From Clostridioides difficile (GTDB lineage Bacteria; Bacillota; Clostridia; Peptostreptococcales; Peptostreptococcaceae): 46,715 nucleotides of DNA. Position 1 is the first letter of the stretch; the number at the start of each line of letters is the position of its first letter. The stretch spans positions 1 to 46,715 of the forward strand of contig JABBZI010000029.1 in the NCBI GenBank assembly GCA_012955965.1. Reading direction: 5' to 3'. The notes beneath the pieces were generated by a model. That model saw nothing but the letters and a program-made list of their open reading frames with translations. It was not told the origin of the DNA and searched no databases. Positions 29,846 to 38,026 of this stretch are shown piece by piece. The position numbers were made by a program, and so were the translations under genes.

Positions 29846-31131
29846 ATCTATTTGTAAAAGAATGTAAAAATATATTAAAAAGTATAGTATATTATGTTTT
29901 TATTATAGTTTTAGTATCTTTCTATGCTTCTCAACTTGGGGGTTCAGTTTCTAAAGATATAAGTAAAAATGTTCCTAATGATGGGAATCCATTAGTTGCT
30001 CCTCAAAGAGTAGAAAATATTGAGGAATATTATTCTATACACAATCAATATCCATATGGTCAAAAAGAATCTATGAAAACAGAAGAAGTCATTCCAAATG
30101 CAACTATAAATTTAATTAGAGAATATCAAGAAAACTCATATACAACATATCCAACAGGAATAGCTAAATCTATAAAATTGGACCAAAATAAAACTAAGAC
30201 TATAGAACAATATATAGAAGAAATAACTGGTAGAAGTATTGAGGAAATAAATTCACTATGGAAAAATGGAGATAGCATCAAAATAGATTATTCAAGAATA
30301 TCTATTGGAAGATTTGAAGAAATAATGCAAAAAGTAGATGGTATTTTAGGTGGAGGGTCTGCATATGCCTTTGATAAATTGCAAAGATTTGGAGTAATTC
30401 CAATTACTTATAATGAAGCAATGCAGAATTATAATTATACGATACAAAAAGATAAAGTTAGTAATGGGTATGCAAGACTTTTTTGTGATTACATGGGTAT
30501 AGTTTTAAGTATATTTCCAGTATTTGTGGCAGTTTTCATGTCACTTAAAGATAAACGTTCAAGAATGAGAGAAATTATTTATTCAAAACAAGTATCGTCA
30601 TACAAAATAGTTTTATCAAGATATTTTGCACTTGTTTTTATGATGTTATTACCAGTATTAATTTTAGGTATAAAAGATTTGCTTCCTTTGATTGCATTTG
30701 GCAAAAATGAAGGGATATCAGTTGATAATTTAGCATTTATAAAATATACAATATGGTGGCTACTTCCAACACTTATGATAGCTACAGCTATAGGTATGAG
30801 CCTTACTATATTAACAGATACACCAATAGCAATTATTGTTCAATTAATTTGGTGGTTTTACAGTATAAATTCTACAGGTCTTAAAGGTGATTATCCAACA
30901 ATGGGGTTAATGATAAGACATAATAGTGTGCTGAGTGGGAATATTGTTGCACAAAACTTTAATCAAATTATGAGTAATAGGCTTATGATGAGTCTAGGTG
31001 CATTAGTGATTGTCTTATTAACTATATTCTTATATGAGCAAAAAAGAAGGGGGAATCTTGATGTTGGGTCAAAGTTTTCAAAACTGTTTAGTTTTAATAA
31101 AAGAAAACTTCAAATTAAGCACTTTAATTAA
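29842..31131 (+). CDS. ABC-2 type transporter permease
   Basis: A 429-residue membrane protein. One membrane segment near residues 11-30 is followed by an extracytoplasmic region of about 175 residues, then five or so membrane segments from about 215 to 400 (GIVLSIFPVFVAVFMSL, YFALVFMMLLPVLILG, WWLLPTLMIATAIG and others) and a basic tail. This one-TM, large loop, TM-bundle layout is typical of ABC-2 permeases. It is the partner of the ATPase upstream (4-base overlap) and of the next gene, which overlaps its 3' end by 71 bases. The substrate is unknown. Confidence 0.85.
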   Translation: MNLFVKECKNILKSIVYYVFIIVLVSFYASQLGGSVSKDISKNVPNDGNPLVAPQRVENIEEYYSIHNQYPYGQKESMKTEEVIPNATINLIREYQENSYTTYPTGIAKSIKLDQNKTKTIEQYIEEITGRSIEEINSLWKNGDSIKIDYSRISIGRFEEIMQKVDGILGGGSAYAFDKLQRFGVIPITYNEAMQNYNYTIQKDKVSNGYARLFCDYMGIVLSIFPVFVAVFMSLKDKRSRMREIIYSKQVSSYKIVLSRYFALVFMMLLPVLILGIKDLLPLIAFGKNEGISVDNLAFIKYTIWWLLPTLMIATAIGMSLTILTDTPIAIIVQLIWWFYSINSTGLKGDYPTMGLMIRHNSVLSGNIVAQNFNQIMSNRLMMSLGALVIVLLTIFLYEQKRRGNLDVGSKFSKLFSFNKRKLQIKHFN

Positions 31132-31705
31132 TTTGATATGTTCAATTATATTGTTATGTTTGATTCCTCTAATACAAGGAGTAGCTAATTTAGATAGAAT
31201 TTCAGCAGCCATCTGCCTAGAAAATTATGTTGTAATAGTAGGAATAATAATGTTGGTACCTATATTTTCACTAGAACAATCAAAAGAGGTTGATGAGATA
31301 GTATCATCAAAAACATTATCTCAAGTTGTTGTACAATTAATTAGAATACTGATGTCAATTATAAGTATAGCTATTTTAATTATAGGTTTTGTAAATATTT
31401 TAATATATTTAGGTGGGGATTTTCCAGTAACTGAGTATATTGTTGGAAGTTTTGCATCAGCTATGTTTGTGGGAAGTTTGGGGATGTTTTTCTCCAACTT
31501 ATTTAACAATACAATCATGGGATATATGATATCTATAGGATATTTAATTTTAAATATGATGACTAAAGACAAGTATGTTGGAAATTTCTTTATAATGTCT
31601 ATGAGTCAGGGGAGTTTTGATGAAAAATATTGGTTGATACCTGGAAGTGTAGTGTTGATAATCATATCTCTATTGATAAAACCTATAAAAAGGAAGATTA
31701 GGTAA
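31061..31705 (+). CDS. ABC-2 type membrane subunit
   Basis: A 214-residue membrane protein with about six segments and short loops. The ATG at 31061 follows AAGGGGGAA, 5-6 bases upstream; the frame is open a little further back but without a binding site. It starts inside the permease gene and so is translationally coupled to it. It should form the second membrane half of the transporter. Its loops show no known domain, and the substrate is unknown. No clear terminator follows. Confidence 0.8.
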   Translation: MLGQSFQNCLVLIKENFKLSTLINLICSIILLCLIPLIQGVANLDRISAAICLENYVVIVGIIMLVPIFSLEQSKEVDEIVSSKTLSQVVVQLIRILMSIISIAILIIGFVNILIYLGGDFPVTEYIVGSFASAMFVGSLGMFFSNLFNNTIMGYMISIGYLILNMMTKDKYVGNFFIMSMSQGSFDEKYWLIPGSVVLIIISLLIKPIKRKIR

Positions 31706-31897
31706 TAAAATGAGAGCTTTAATAAAATGAAGGTAATAGAAATAAAAAGTACATTTATGAAATACAAGTTTATTTTTATATACACAAGATATAATTTGAT
31801 ATTTATGTATGTAAATAGATGTATTTATCTATTAGTATAAGAATACATATATATATTGAATTTTATTAAAAGCTCTCAAATTTATATTTTATAGTAA

Positions 31898-32115
31898 TTT
31901 CACAATAATAGTTTAATAAAATATATATTAATTTTATAAAATTTATATTGAATTCATAGTGATAGTCAAATAAAATCTATATTGATTTTATAAATTTTAT
32001 GGTGATTTTACAATAATAATCTAATAAAACTTATAGTAATTTTATAAATTTTATATTGATTCATAGTGATAGTCAAATAAAACCGATAGTAATTTTATAA
32101 ATTTCATAATGATTT
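31898..32115. repeat. degenerate ~53-bp tandem repeats
   Basis: About four units of roughly 53 bp. The segment ATTCATAGTGATAGTCAAAT occurs at 31952 and 32059, 107 bp apart, with a variant unit between; each unit ends in an ATTTTATAAATTTTAT-like run. It fills most of the 430-bp gap between the convergent ABC and AIM24 genes, where no gene is seen. Confidence 0.65.
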
Positions 32116-32135
32116 AGTAAGTATTTATAAAACTA

Positions 32136-32963
32136 CTATTTTTGTCTAGAAACTTTATTATTCATATTATCATTAGTAGGCATTGAACCAAAGCTTAATT
32201 TTTCGTACATTACTTGAGTTGGTGCTAACCAGACTGTACCATTACCAGTAAACGTATTTAAGAAACCTTCACCATTTAAAGCAGAACCAATTAAAGACTT
32301 ATCTGATTTAGTAACAGAGAAATTAACTCCAGATGTTCTTGCTATTGCAAAGTTACCATCTACCTTTAATTCTTCTCCATTTTTTAATTCATACTCTACA
32401 ATTTCACTTTGAGGGACAACACATTCTAGAACGATTACACCAGTACCACTTAATTCTATTTGGAAGAAACCTTCACCACCAAGTAAAGCAGATGAGAAAT
32501 TCTTTTGTGTAAATGCCTTTACGTCTATTGTATCAGAACAACAATAGAATAATCCTTTATCAACAACTATTGAGTCGTTATCAAGACTCATAAATAAATA
32601 ATGTCTAAAAGAAGGTTCTAAGTAAACTTCACCAGTACCTTTATATACAGGTTTCATCATTGATTCATTAGTAAGTGCTCCTGATATTCCTTTTTTGAAA
32701 AGACCTCCAACTCCACCAATCTTAGTTTCAGAAGATATATTTCCTTTATAATAATATAATGCACCAGCTTCTGTTTTTATTGATGAATTATTTAGTTTTA
32801 TCTTAATTTGTCTAGCTCTTAAGCCAGCTTCTCTAGCAAAATATAATCCCATTGCCATCATTGGGCTAGAAGCGCCTTCAAGTTTTTCAAATTCCAATAT
32901 CTCAAATTCACTTTTACCATCTGATGCATTTTCTAAAATTCTTACTTTTTTGCTTAAATCCAT
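32136..32963 (-). CDS. AIM24 / TIGR00266 family protein
   Basis: A 275-residue, mostly beta-strand protein of the AIM24 family (a beta-sandwich of repeated short strands). Visible marks are EGASSPMMAMGLYFAREAG near residue 29, GGVGGLFKKGISGALTNESM, GEGFFQIELSGTGVIVLE and GEGFLNTFTGNGTVWLAPT near 230. There are no signal or membrane segments. Bacterial members have no settled function; related proteins are linked to membrane or tellurite-type stress. A GGGAGAAA site precedes the ATG. It is a single gene, divergent from smpB across 505 bp. Confidence 0.85.
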   Translation of the reverse strand: MDLSKKVRILENASDGKSEFEILEFEKLEGASSPMMAMGLYFAREAGLRARQIKIKLNNSSIKTEAGALYYYKGNISSETKIGGVGGLFKKGISGALTNESMMKPVYKGTGEVYLEPSFRHYLFMSLDNDSIVVDKGLFYCCSDTIDVKAFTQKNFSSALLGGEGFFQIELSGTGVIVLECVVPQSEIVEYELKNGEELKVDGNFAIARTSGVNFSVTKSDKSLIGSALNGEGFLNTFTGNGTVWLAPTQVMYEKLSFGSMPTNDNMNNKVSRQK

Positions 32964-33348
32964 ACAAATTTCTCCCTACTATGTTAAGATTTATCTCTAA
33001 AATATTACAAGATATAATTATATATTACATTTTTTTTGGAAAAATGGCTACTTTATCATAAAATTTTTATATCTTTTAAGAAATTTTAAGATGGTTATAG
33101 TTGAAGTGGTATTGTTTAAGGAAGTGTGATTATTTAAATGGATATTTTGAGTATTATTTATTATTTGTGGGTATTATATTTTATGGGTATGTTAAAAGAT
33201 AAAAATAGAGTAGTTTTTGTTTTGAAGTTAATAAATTGAGTTTAGAATTAAATTTAGCTTGGTATTGAATATATTTGATATGGCTTGTTATTTATTTCGA
33301 TTCATTATTTATTATATTACTTAAGAAACTTAATATATTAGTGTAATC
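32964..33348. other. AT-rich gap between the divergent AIM24 and smpB genes
   Basis: No coding frame or strong hairpin is seen. The smpB promoter begins at 33349; the AIM24 promoter must lie at the left end but is not distinctive. Confidence 0.4.
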
Positions 33349-33377
33349 TTGACTAAAATTCCTAAATATGTTATTAT
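33349..33377 (+). promoter_or_regulatory. smpB promoter
   Basis: TTGACT (33349-33354) and TATTAT (33372-33377) are 17 bp apart, 91 bp before the smpB start. Confidence 0.65.
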
Positions 33378-33468
33378 ACAGGTTAGTCAAATGATTTAGT
33401 AGAATGAAAAATTTAGCAAATTCTTAATATCAATTGAAGAAATTTCTAGCAAAGAAGGTGAGATTTAT

Positions 33469-33924
33469 ATGGCTGGTAAGAAAGTATTAGCAACAAACAA
33501 AAGAGCACGACATGAATATTTTATAGAAGAAACTTATGAATGTGGAATTGAATTAAAAGGAACAGAAGTAAAATCAATAAGACAAGGTAAAGTTAACTTA
33601 AGTGATGGATACGCATCTGTAGATAATAGTGAAGTATTTTTGAAACAAGTTCATATAAGTCCATATGAGCAAGGAAATATATTCAATGTTGATCCTTTAA
33701 GAGTTAGAAAATTATTGCTTCATAAGCATGAGATAAGAAAACTTATTGGAGCAACTACTATAAAGGGGTATTCACTTATACCACTTAGTTTATATCTAAA
33801 AAATGGTAAAGTTAAAGTAGAAATTGCTTTAGCAAAAGGTAAGAAGTTATATGATAAGCGTCAAGATATGGCTAAGAAAGATGCACAAAGACGTATAGAA
33901 AGAGAAATGACAGGCAAGTATTAA
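33469..33924 (+). CDS. smpB: SsrA-binding protein SmpB
   Basis: A 151-residue SmpB of normal length. It starts [20 protein letters not shown] and contains [37 protein letters not shown] and the basic C-terminal tail [22 protein letters not shown], which acts as a codon-anticodon mimic in the decoding site. It binds tmRNA and brings it to stalled ribosomes. ssrA lies 157 bp downstream. A GAAGGTGAG site precedes the ATG. Confidence 0.97.
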   Translation: MAGKKVLATNKRARHEYFIEETYECGIELKGTEVKSIRQGKVNLSDGYASVDNSEVFLKQVHISPYEQGNIFNVDPLRVRKLLLHKHEIRKLIGATTIKGYSLIPLSLYLKNGKVKVEIALAKGKKLYDKRQDMAKKDAQRRIEREMTGKY

Positions 33925-33979
33925 ATTAGATAAAAGTGTATTTTTTAGAATAAAATTCTTTATTATCTAGAACATAACA

Positions 33980-34008
33980 TTGATTTTTATTCTTAAAAGT
34001 ATTATATT
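33980..34008 (+). promoter_or_regulatory. candidate ssrA promoter
   Basis: TTGATT (33980-33985) and TATATT (34003-34008) are 17 bp apart. Transcription would start about 65 bp before the mature tmRNA 5' end, implying a processed leader. Confidence 0.45.
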
Positions 34009-34081
34009 ATATATACATTAAAAATTTAATAAAAATGGTGATAAAGTTTGCGAAAAGTCTACTGGACTATAAACTACTCAA

Positions 34082-34431
34082 GGGGGCGTAAAGGTTTCGA
34101 CGTGGGTTTGGAACTTGAGGCTGCATGTCGTGTTACTCTGGGTCACGTAAAAACTGGGGAACTTTAAAATAAACGCAGACGATAATTTCGCGATAGCAGC
34201 CTAGTTGCTGCTCGTCCCTCTTAGTCCTCCTGCCGGCTAAGACTGGACGTCATTATGCAGGGAACTACTTTAAGGGTGTCTCGACTTAAAGTAGATTAAT
34301 TGGGACTGGCTAAGCATAGAGCCTGCCACTTGGCGTTATGTGAGGCGAGATACTAGTGAAGTTGGCTAAGCATGTAGATGCAACGAGGAAAAGACTTACG
34401 GACAGGGGTTCGACTCCCCTCGTCTCCACCA
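34082..34431 (+). ncRNA. ssrA: transfer-messenger RNA (tmRNA)
   Basis: A 350-nt tmRNA. The 5' end GGGGGCGTAAAGGTTTCGAC pairs through GGGGGCG with the 3' CGTCTCC to form the acceptor stem, and ACCA is encoded at 34428-34431. The T-arm GGGGTTCGACTCCCC lies at 34406-34420. The tag reading frame at 34175-34204 encodes ADDNFAIAA followed by TAG. With SmpB it rescues stalled ribosomes and marks the product for proteolysis. The 3' end is a common integration site for mobile elements, and accessory DNA begins just after its terminator. Confidence 0.97.
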
Positions 34432-34461
34432 ATTTTGAAAAAAGAATGATGAAATACTTGG

Positions 34462-34492
34462 AAATACTAGTCTTTATTGACTAGTATTTTTT
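34462..34492 (+). terminator. ssrA terminator
   Basis: AAATACTAGTC (34462-34472) pairs perfectly with GACTAGTATTT (34479-34489), and a T-rich run follows. Confidence 0.88.
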
Positions 34493-34851
34493 ATTTTGGT
34501 GATGAAATCCACCAACCGTACCCCAACCACAGAAAAAGAGGTTTTTTTGTGGGTATATTGGGGTGCATTTAGGTTATATAATTATATATTTTAATATTAC
34601 ATGTTTATTAGGAAGATAGTTAGTAAATGATATGGTCGAGAGAATAGATATAATAAAATAATCAAGTAATGTATTTCAATGTTTATTAAAGAATGGATTT
34701 TTATATTAGGAGAATTTTTAGATAGAGACAGCTACCTAAAAGTGAATAAAGAAGTGACTTTATAGTATTATTTGTAACTATTCTATGATTATTATAGAAT
34801 CTTTTATAAGTTATATTTATAGAGATATTATTAAATGTTTACAATATTCTC
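34493..34851. other. gap after ssrA with an inverted repeat and possible att relic
   Basis: A 45-bp imperfect inverted repeat (34520-34564) pairs ACCCCAA and CCACA with TGTGG and TTGGGGT. An 8-bp copy of the tmRNA 3' end, TCCACCAA, recurs at 34508-34515, 83 bp after 34425-34432. The rest is AT-rich with no coding frame. The structures could belong to an integrase attachment region, but no second copy of a longer att core was found in the window. Confidence 0.4.
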
Positions 34852-34880
34852 TTGCAATTTATTTAAAGATGTTATATATT
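34852..34880 (+). promoter_or_regulatory. promoter of the membrane-protein/XRE cassette
   Basis: TTGCAA (34852-34857) and TATATT (34875-34880) are 17 bp apart. The -10 box lies inside the palindrome at 34871-34909. Confidence 0.6.
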
Positions 34881-34909
34881 TATAACATTAAGTGTTATAA
34901 ATATATAAC
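34871..34909. promoter_or_regulatory. 17-bp-arm palindromic operator
   Basis: GTTATATATTTATAACA (34871-34887) and its exact reverse complement (34893-34909) flank a TTAAG centre. The palindrome covers the -10 box and the start of transcription and ends 19 bp before the ATG at 34929, which suits repression by the XRE protein encoded downstream. Confidence 0.7.
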
Positions 34910-34928
34910 TTTTAAGGGGTGATTTTAT

Positions 34929-35342
34929 ATGTCTAGATCAGAGCTTGGTGTTAAGGCAAATCTTGTTTCAGAGTTAATGATGCTATCCTATTTTTTTATA
35001 GACTTGTTATTATAAAAGTTTATTTTTAAAGGAGAAGGTATTTGGTTTACTTTTATAATTTTATTAGCTTTTTGGGTGTGCAATCTCATGTATAATAAAA
35101 AATATAATGATTTAGTTGATGAGGTATCAAAACTTATGTTGTTAAAGGTTGATCAGATTGCATCAAAAATAATGTTATACTCTATGTTTGTAATAGCTGT
35201 TATCTTTTCAGTTAATCATACAAGAGCTTTGGATATATCAAATTTGGATATAGGTATAATGCTCTTAGCAGTTTTACTTGTACAATCGTTAACTAAATTA
35301 ATTTTGTATGTATATTTTGATAAAAGGGGTGTATGTAACTAA
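34929..35342 (+). pseudogene. nonsense-mutated first copy of a four-TM membrane protein
   Basis: From ATG 34929, behind AAGGGGTGA, the frame runs parallel to the intact gene at 35398 (SRSELGVKANLVSEL against YKSETGVRSKLILEL) but meets a TAA at codon 29 (35013-35015) and then continues in frame to the matching end, YVYFDKRGVCN. Leader sequence, binding site and the bases after the stop are also duplicated, so this is a tandem copy that has decayed. A restart at the ATG at 35076 would give only the last 88 residues with no good binding site. Confidence 0.8.
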
Positions 35343-35381
35343 GTGACAATATCAATGAAATAAAAACTAAAATATAACTTT
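35343..35381 (+). pseudogene. remnant of the XRE gene start after the first membrane-protein copy
   Basis: The bases after the pseudogene stop (AAGTGACAATATCAATGAAA) match those at 35812 onward (AAGTGGCAATATTGATGAAG), and similarity continues for about 20 more bases into the XRE coding start before it breaks off at the second leader. The duplication therefore included the first codons of the regulator gene. Confidence 0.65.
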
Positions 35382-35397
35382 TAAGGAGTGATTTTAT

Positions 35398-35814
35398 ATG
35401 TACAAATCAGAAACTGGTGTAAGATCAAAGCTTATCTTAGAATTACTTGTAATAACTTATTTTTTTATAGCTGTATTAGCTACTAAATATATTTTTAAAG
35501 GTCCAAGTACTGCTTCTCTACCAGGGTTGAGTTGGTTAATAGTTTTTGGATGCTACTTAATTTATAATAAAAAGTATAATGATTTAGTTGATGAATCATC
35601 TAAATTTATACTATCAAAGGTTAATCAGATTGCAATAACAATAATGATATATTCTATAGTTATAGTGGCTATTTTCTTTGCAACACCTTATACAAGTAAT
35701 ATAAATATATCAAACTTGGATACTGGTATAATTCTTATTGCAGTTTTATTTATACAATCGTTATCGAAATTAATTTTGTATGTATACTTTGATAAAAGGG
35801 GGATATGTAACTAA
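35398..35814 (+). CDS. small four-TM membrane protein next to an XRE regulator (DUF6773-like)
   Basis: A 138-residue protein with four predicted membrane segments (about 12-30, 40-55, 76-95 and 104-128), a cytoplasmic-looking KKYNDLVDESSKFI loop between segments 2 and 3, and a KRGICN end. Small proteins of this layout are often encoded directly before a short XRE regulator in Firmicutes; DUF6773 is the likely family but is named from memory. AAGGAGTGA precedes the ATG. The stop codon directly abuts the next open frame. Its partner role is unknown; it may bind or sequester the regulator, which is inference only. Confidence 0.7.
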   Translation: MYKSETGVRSKLILELLVITYFFIAVLATKYIFKGPSTASLPGLSWLIVFGCYLIYNKKYNDLVDESSKFILSKVNQIAITIMIYSIVIVAIFFATPYTSNINISNLDTGIILIAVLFIQSLSKLILYVYFDKRGICN

Positions 35815-35826
35815 GTGGCAATATTG

Positions 35827-36027
35827 ATGAAGACAAAAATTAAAGAATATAGGGAAAAACTCCTTATGACACAAAATGAACTTGCTAAATCAGTTGGGGT
35901 AAGACGTGAGACTATTGTACACTTAGAAAATGGAAAATATAATCCTTCTTTGAAGTTAGCTATGGATATTGCTAAAGTATTTGATACTACAGTAGAGAAT
36001 TTGTTTGAATTTATTGAAGAAGAATAG
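35827..36027 (+). CDS. short XRE/Cro-type HTH regulator
   Basis: A 66-residue single-domain HTH-3 protein: [52 protein letters not shown] is a textbook helix-turn-helix, and the tail [11 protein letters not shown] is acidic. Relatives start at this Met; an in-frame GTG at 35815, directly after the membrane-protein stop, is an alternative. It probably binds the palindrome at 34871-34909 and controls its own cassette. It is translationally coupled to the membrane-protein gene. Confidence 0.85.
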   Translation: MKTKIKEYREKLLMTQNELAKSVGVRRETIVHLENGKYNPSLKLAMDIAKVFDTTVENLFEFIEEE

Positions 36028-36239
36028 TGGATAGATTATAAACATTTATTAAGATTGTTAACAAAATATTAACTATAATGATTGAATAATATCTGGAATA
36101 TTCAGCTAAAATTTTTATACTTGAGATTAATTAAAGAAAAGCTTGATTTTTAGTGAGTAAATGTTCAAATGGTAGGTAAATCATTACATAAGATTTTATG
36201 ACAAAACTAAATAAGAATGAAATTAAAGGAGATTTAAAA

Positions 36240-36629
36240 ATGTATAATGAAGATTATAAAAAACTTATAAAAAGTAATTATAAAATTACAATGATATCTA
36301 TAAAAAATAATGTAAAAATATTCTTAAATATAAATAATTTATTTAATCTTTTTAGCAAAATAGAATGTGTTTATAGACTTCCATTTGGATTATATTTAAA
36401 ATATAGTGGTAGAATAAATAATGAAGGAATATTGATTCATTATGAGTCCATAAATATTAATGATATGTCTAGTGAACTTAAGAGACAATTTAAAAATCAA
36501 TATTATTTGAAAGAAAGAACTAAAGATTATGACTTAATGAATTATATGATACATATTAAGAAAATTCCTTGTAAACTCATGAGTACCTATCCACATATGG
36601 ACAAAGAAATAGGTATATATTATATTTAA
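36240..36629 (+). CDS. hypothetical protein, accessory region
   Basis: A 129-residue protein not recognised. The ATG at 36240 is set by AAAGGAGA seven bases upstream; the frame is open further back to 36198 but without a binding site. It is basic and rich in Lys, Asn, Ile and Tyr, with no membrane segment, signal peptide or Cys motif. The middle part (IECVYRLPFGLYLKYSGRI) looks like a beta-hairpin. Low GC and lack of a recognised family fit acquired DNA. It lies between the XRE cassette and the M28 peptidase, on the same strand. Confidence 0.6.
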   Translation: MYNEDYKKLIKSNYKITMISIKNNVKIFLNINNLFNLFSKIECVYRLPFGLYLKYSGRINNEGILIHYESININDMSSELKRQFKNQYYLKERTKDYDLMNYMIHIKKIPCKLMSTYPHMDKEIGIYYI

Positions 36630-36807
36630 AAATAAAAAATTAATGTTGATTATGTGGAGGAATTTATATTATTAACTGAAAAAACTAGTAAGAATTACTT
36701 GATTGCTATTTTCTAATAACATTTAGATTCTTACAAGTTCTTGTAATAATGGAAAGTATAGTGTGAATTTAATAAGTTTAATTATGGATAAAAATAAGGA
36801 GGATATA

Positions 36808-37869
36808 TTGAATAAATTAGGAATAAGGTATACTGAAGATCAAAAAAGTAAATTTATAAATTTTATAATAAGTAAGTTTAGAGAAGAGGGCCTTAATTTA
36901 AAAGAAGTAAGTCAAAATGGAAATCGTAATGTAGTGAGTGATAATATTGACAGCGCAAAAATAATATTGACAGCTCATTATGATACACCTAAAAGATTTT
37001 CTATAGGTGATCAAATTATACATAAGAACATGAATATGTTTAGAATTATTTTTATAGTAGCATTAATTTTAATAGCAGATATTCTTATAGTACCATTGAT
37101 AAATTTAATTTTAAAGATGTTAGAAAAAAATATAATAGTTCCTATAATTGCTATAATTTTCATATCTATAGGAATAGACTATTTATTTAAATATTTAGTA
37201 TCTCTATATTATAAAAGGAAAGATAAGCTGAATCCTAATCAACAGAAATACGCATATAAAAATTGTAAAAAAGCAAATGAAAATAACTATAATGATAATA
37301 CTAGTGGGATTCTATGTTTAATAGAGGTTGCAAAAAAATTAAATATTATAAATGAAGAAAAAAAAATTGATAGTGTTGGATTTGTTTTTTTTGACAATGA
37401 AGAAAAAGGATTAAAGGGATCAAGATCATTTGTAAAATCTTATCATGACCTAGAATCTGAGATAATAATTAATATTGATTGTATAGCAACTGAAGGTGAC
37501 TATGATACAATTTCATATATCATTGGCAATAATAAAAACAAAGAGAAGACAAAAGTTTTAGTTGATATAATTAAAAGTTTTAAAAATAAGTCTGATGAAA
37601 TAAAGGTTAAGAGAGTAATAAAAATATTTTTGAAAAATTATATTGTTCGAGTATGTTATTTATTTTTATGTAATTCAGTAACTTCAAGTGACCATCTAAG
37701 CTTTACAAATTACAATGCTCTATCTATATCAAGAAAAAAATTCAACTTACGAAGAGGTAATTATATTCCTAATATACATACAAATGAAGATACAAAGGAA
37801 AATAGTGATCCAGATAATATATCTAGAATTTCTTGTATGATTCTCTCAATAATTAGAGAAATCATATAA
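36808..37869 (+). CDS. M28 family metallopeptidase with a membrane insertion
   Basis: A 353-residue protein from a TTG start at 36808 with AAGGAGG five bases upstream; in-frame GTG 36763 and ATG 36784 lack a binding site. It has the M28 aminopeptidase zinc-site set: His57 and Asp59 (TAHYDTP), Asp162 (NDNTSG), the catalytic Glu pair 197-198 (FDNEEKGLKGS), Asp223 (NIDC) and His295 (SSDHLSF). Between the first and second ligands two to three membrane segments (about 78-135) are inserted, so the catalytic part is membrane-tethered. There is no signal peptide, so the active site probably faces the cytoplasm. The substrate is unknown. Confidence 0.8.
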   Translation: MNKLGIRYTEDQKSKFINFIISKFREEGLNLKEVSQNGNRNVVSDNIDSAKIILTAHYDTPKRFSIGDQIIHKNMNMFRIIFIVALILIADILIVPLINLILKMLEKNIIVPIIAIIFISIGIDYLFKYLVSLYYKRKDKLNPNQQKYAYKNCKKANENNYNDNTSGILCLIEVAKKLNIINEEKKIDSVGFVFFDNEEKGLKGSRSFVKSYHDLESEIIINIDCIATEGDYDTISYIIGNNKNKEKTKVLVDIIKSFKNKSDEIKVKRVIKIFLKNYIVRVCYLFLCNSVTSSDHLSFTNYNALSISRKKFNLRRGNYIPNIHTNEDTKENSDPDNISRISCMILSIIREII

Positions 37870-37935
37870 AGTTAGCTTAAACCATCCTATACAAATACAT
37901 TAACTATAACAATGTCTAATCTGAATTTGTAATTA

Positions 37936-37970
37936 AGGATATAAGCTTAAATATAATTAGTTTATATCCT
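37936..37970. terminator. bidirectional terminator between the M28 and integrase genes
   Basis: AGGATATAA (37936-37944) pairs with TTATATCCT (37962-37970) between two convergent genes. The flanking T-runs are weak. Confidence 0.45.
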
Positions 37971-38026
37971 CAATTCATTTCTCATATTTACTTAATAAAT
38001 TTGTAGTATTTTTATGTATTTGCTCT

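Noticed and set aside
35076-35342. 88-codon frame as an independent gene
   Set aside because: It is the 3' part of the nonsense-mutated first membrane-protein copy, and no good binding site precedes its ATG.
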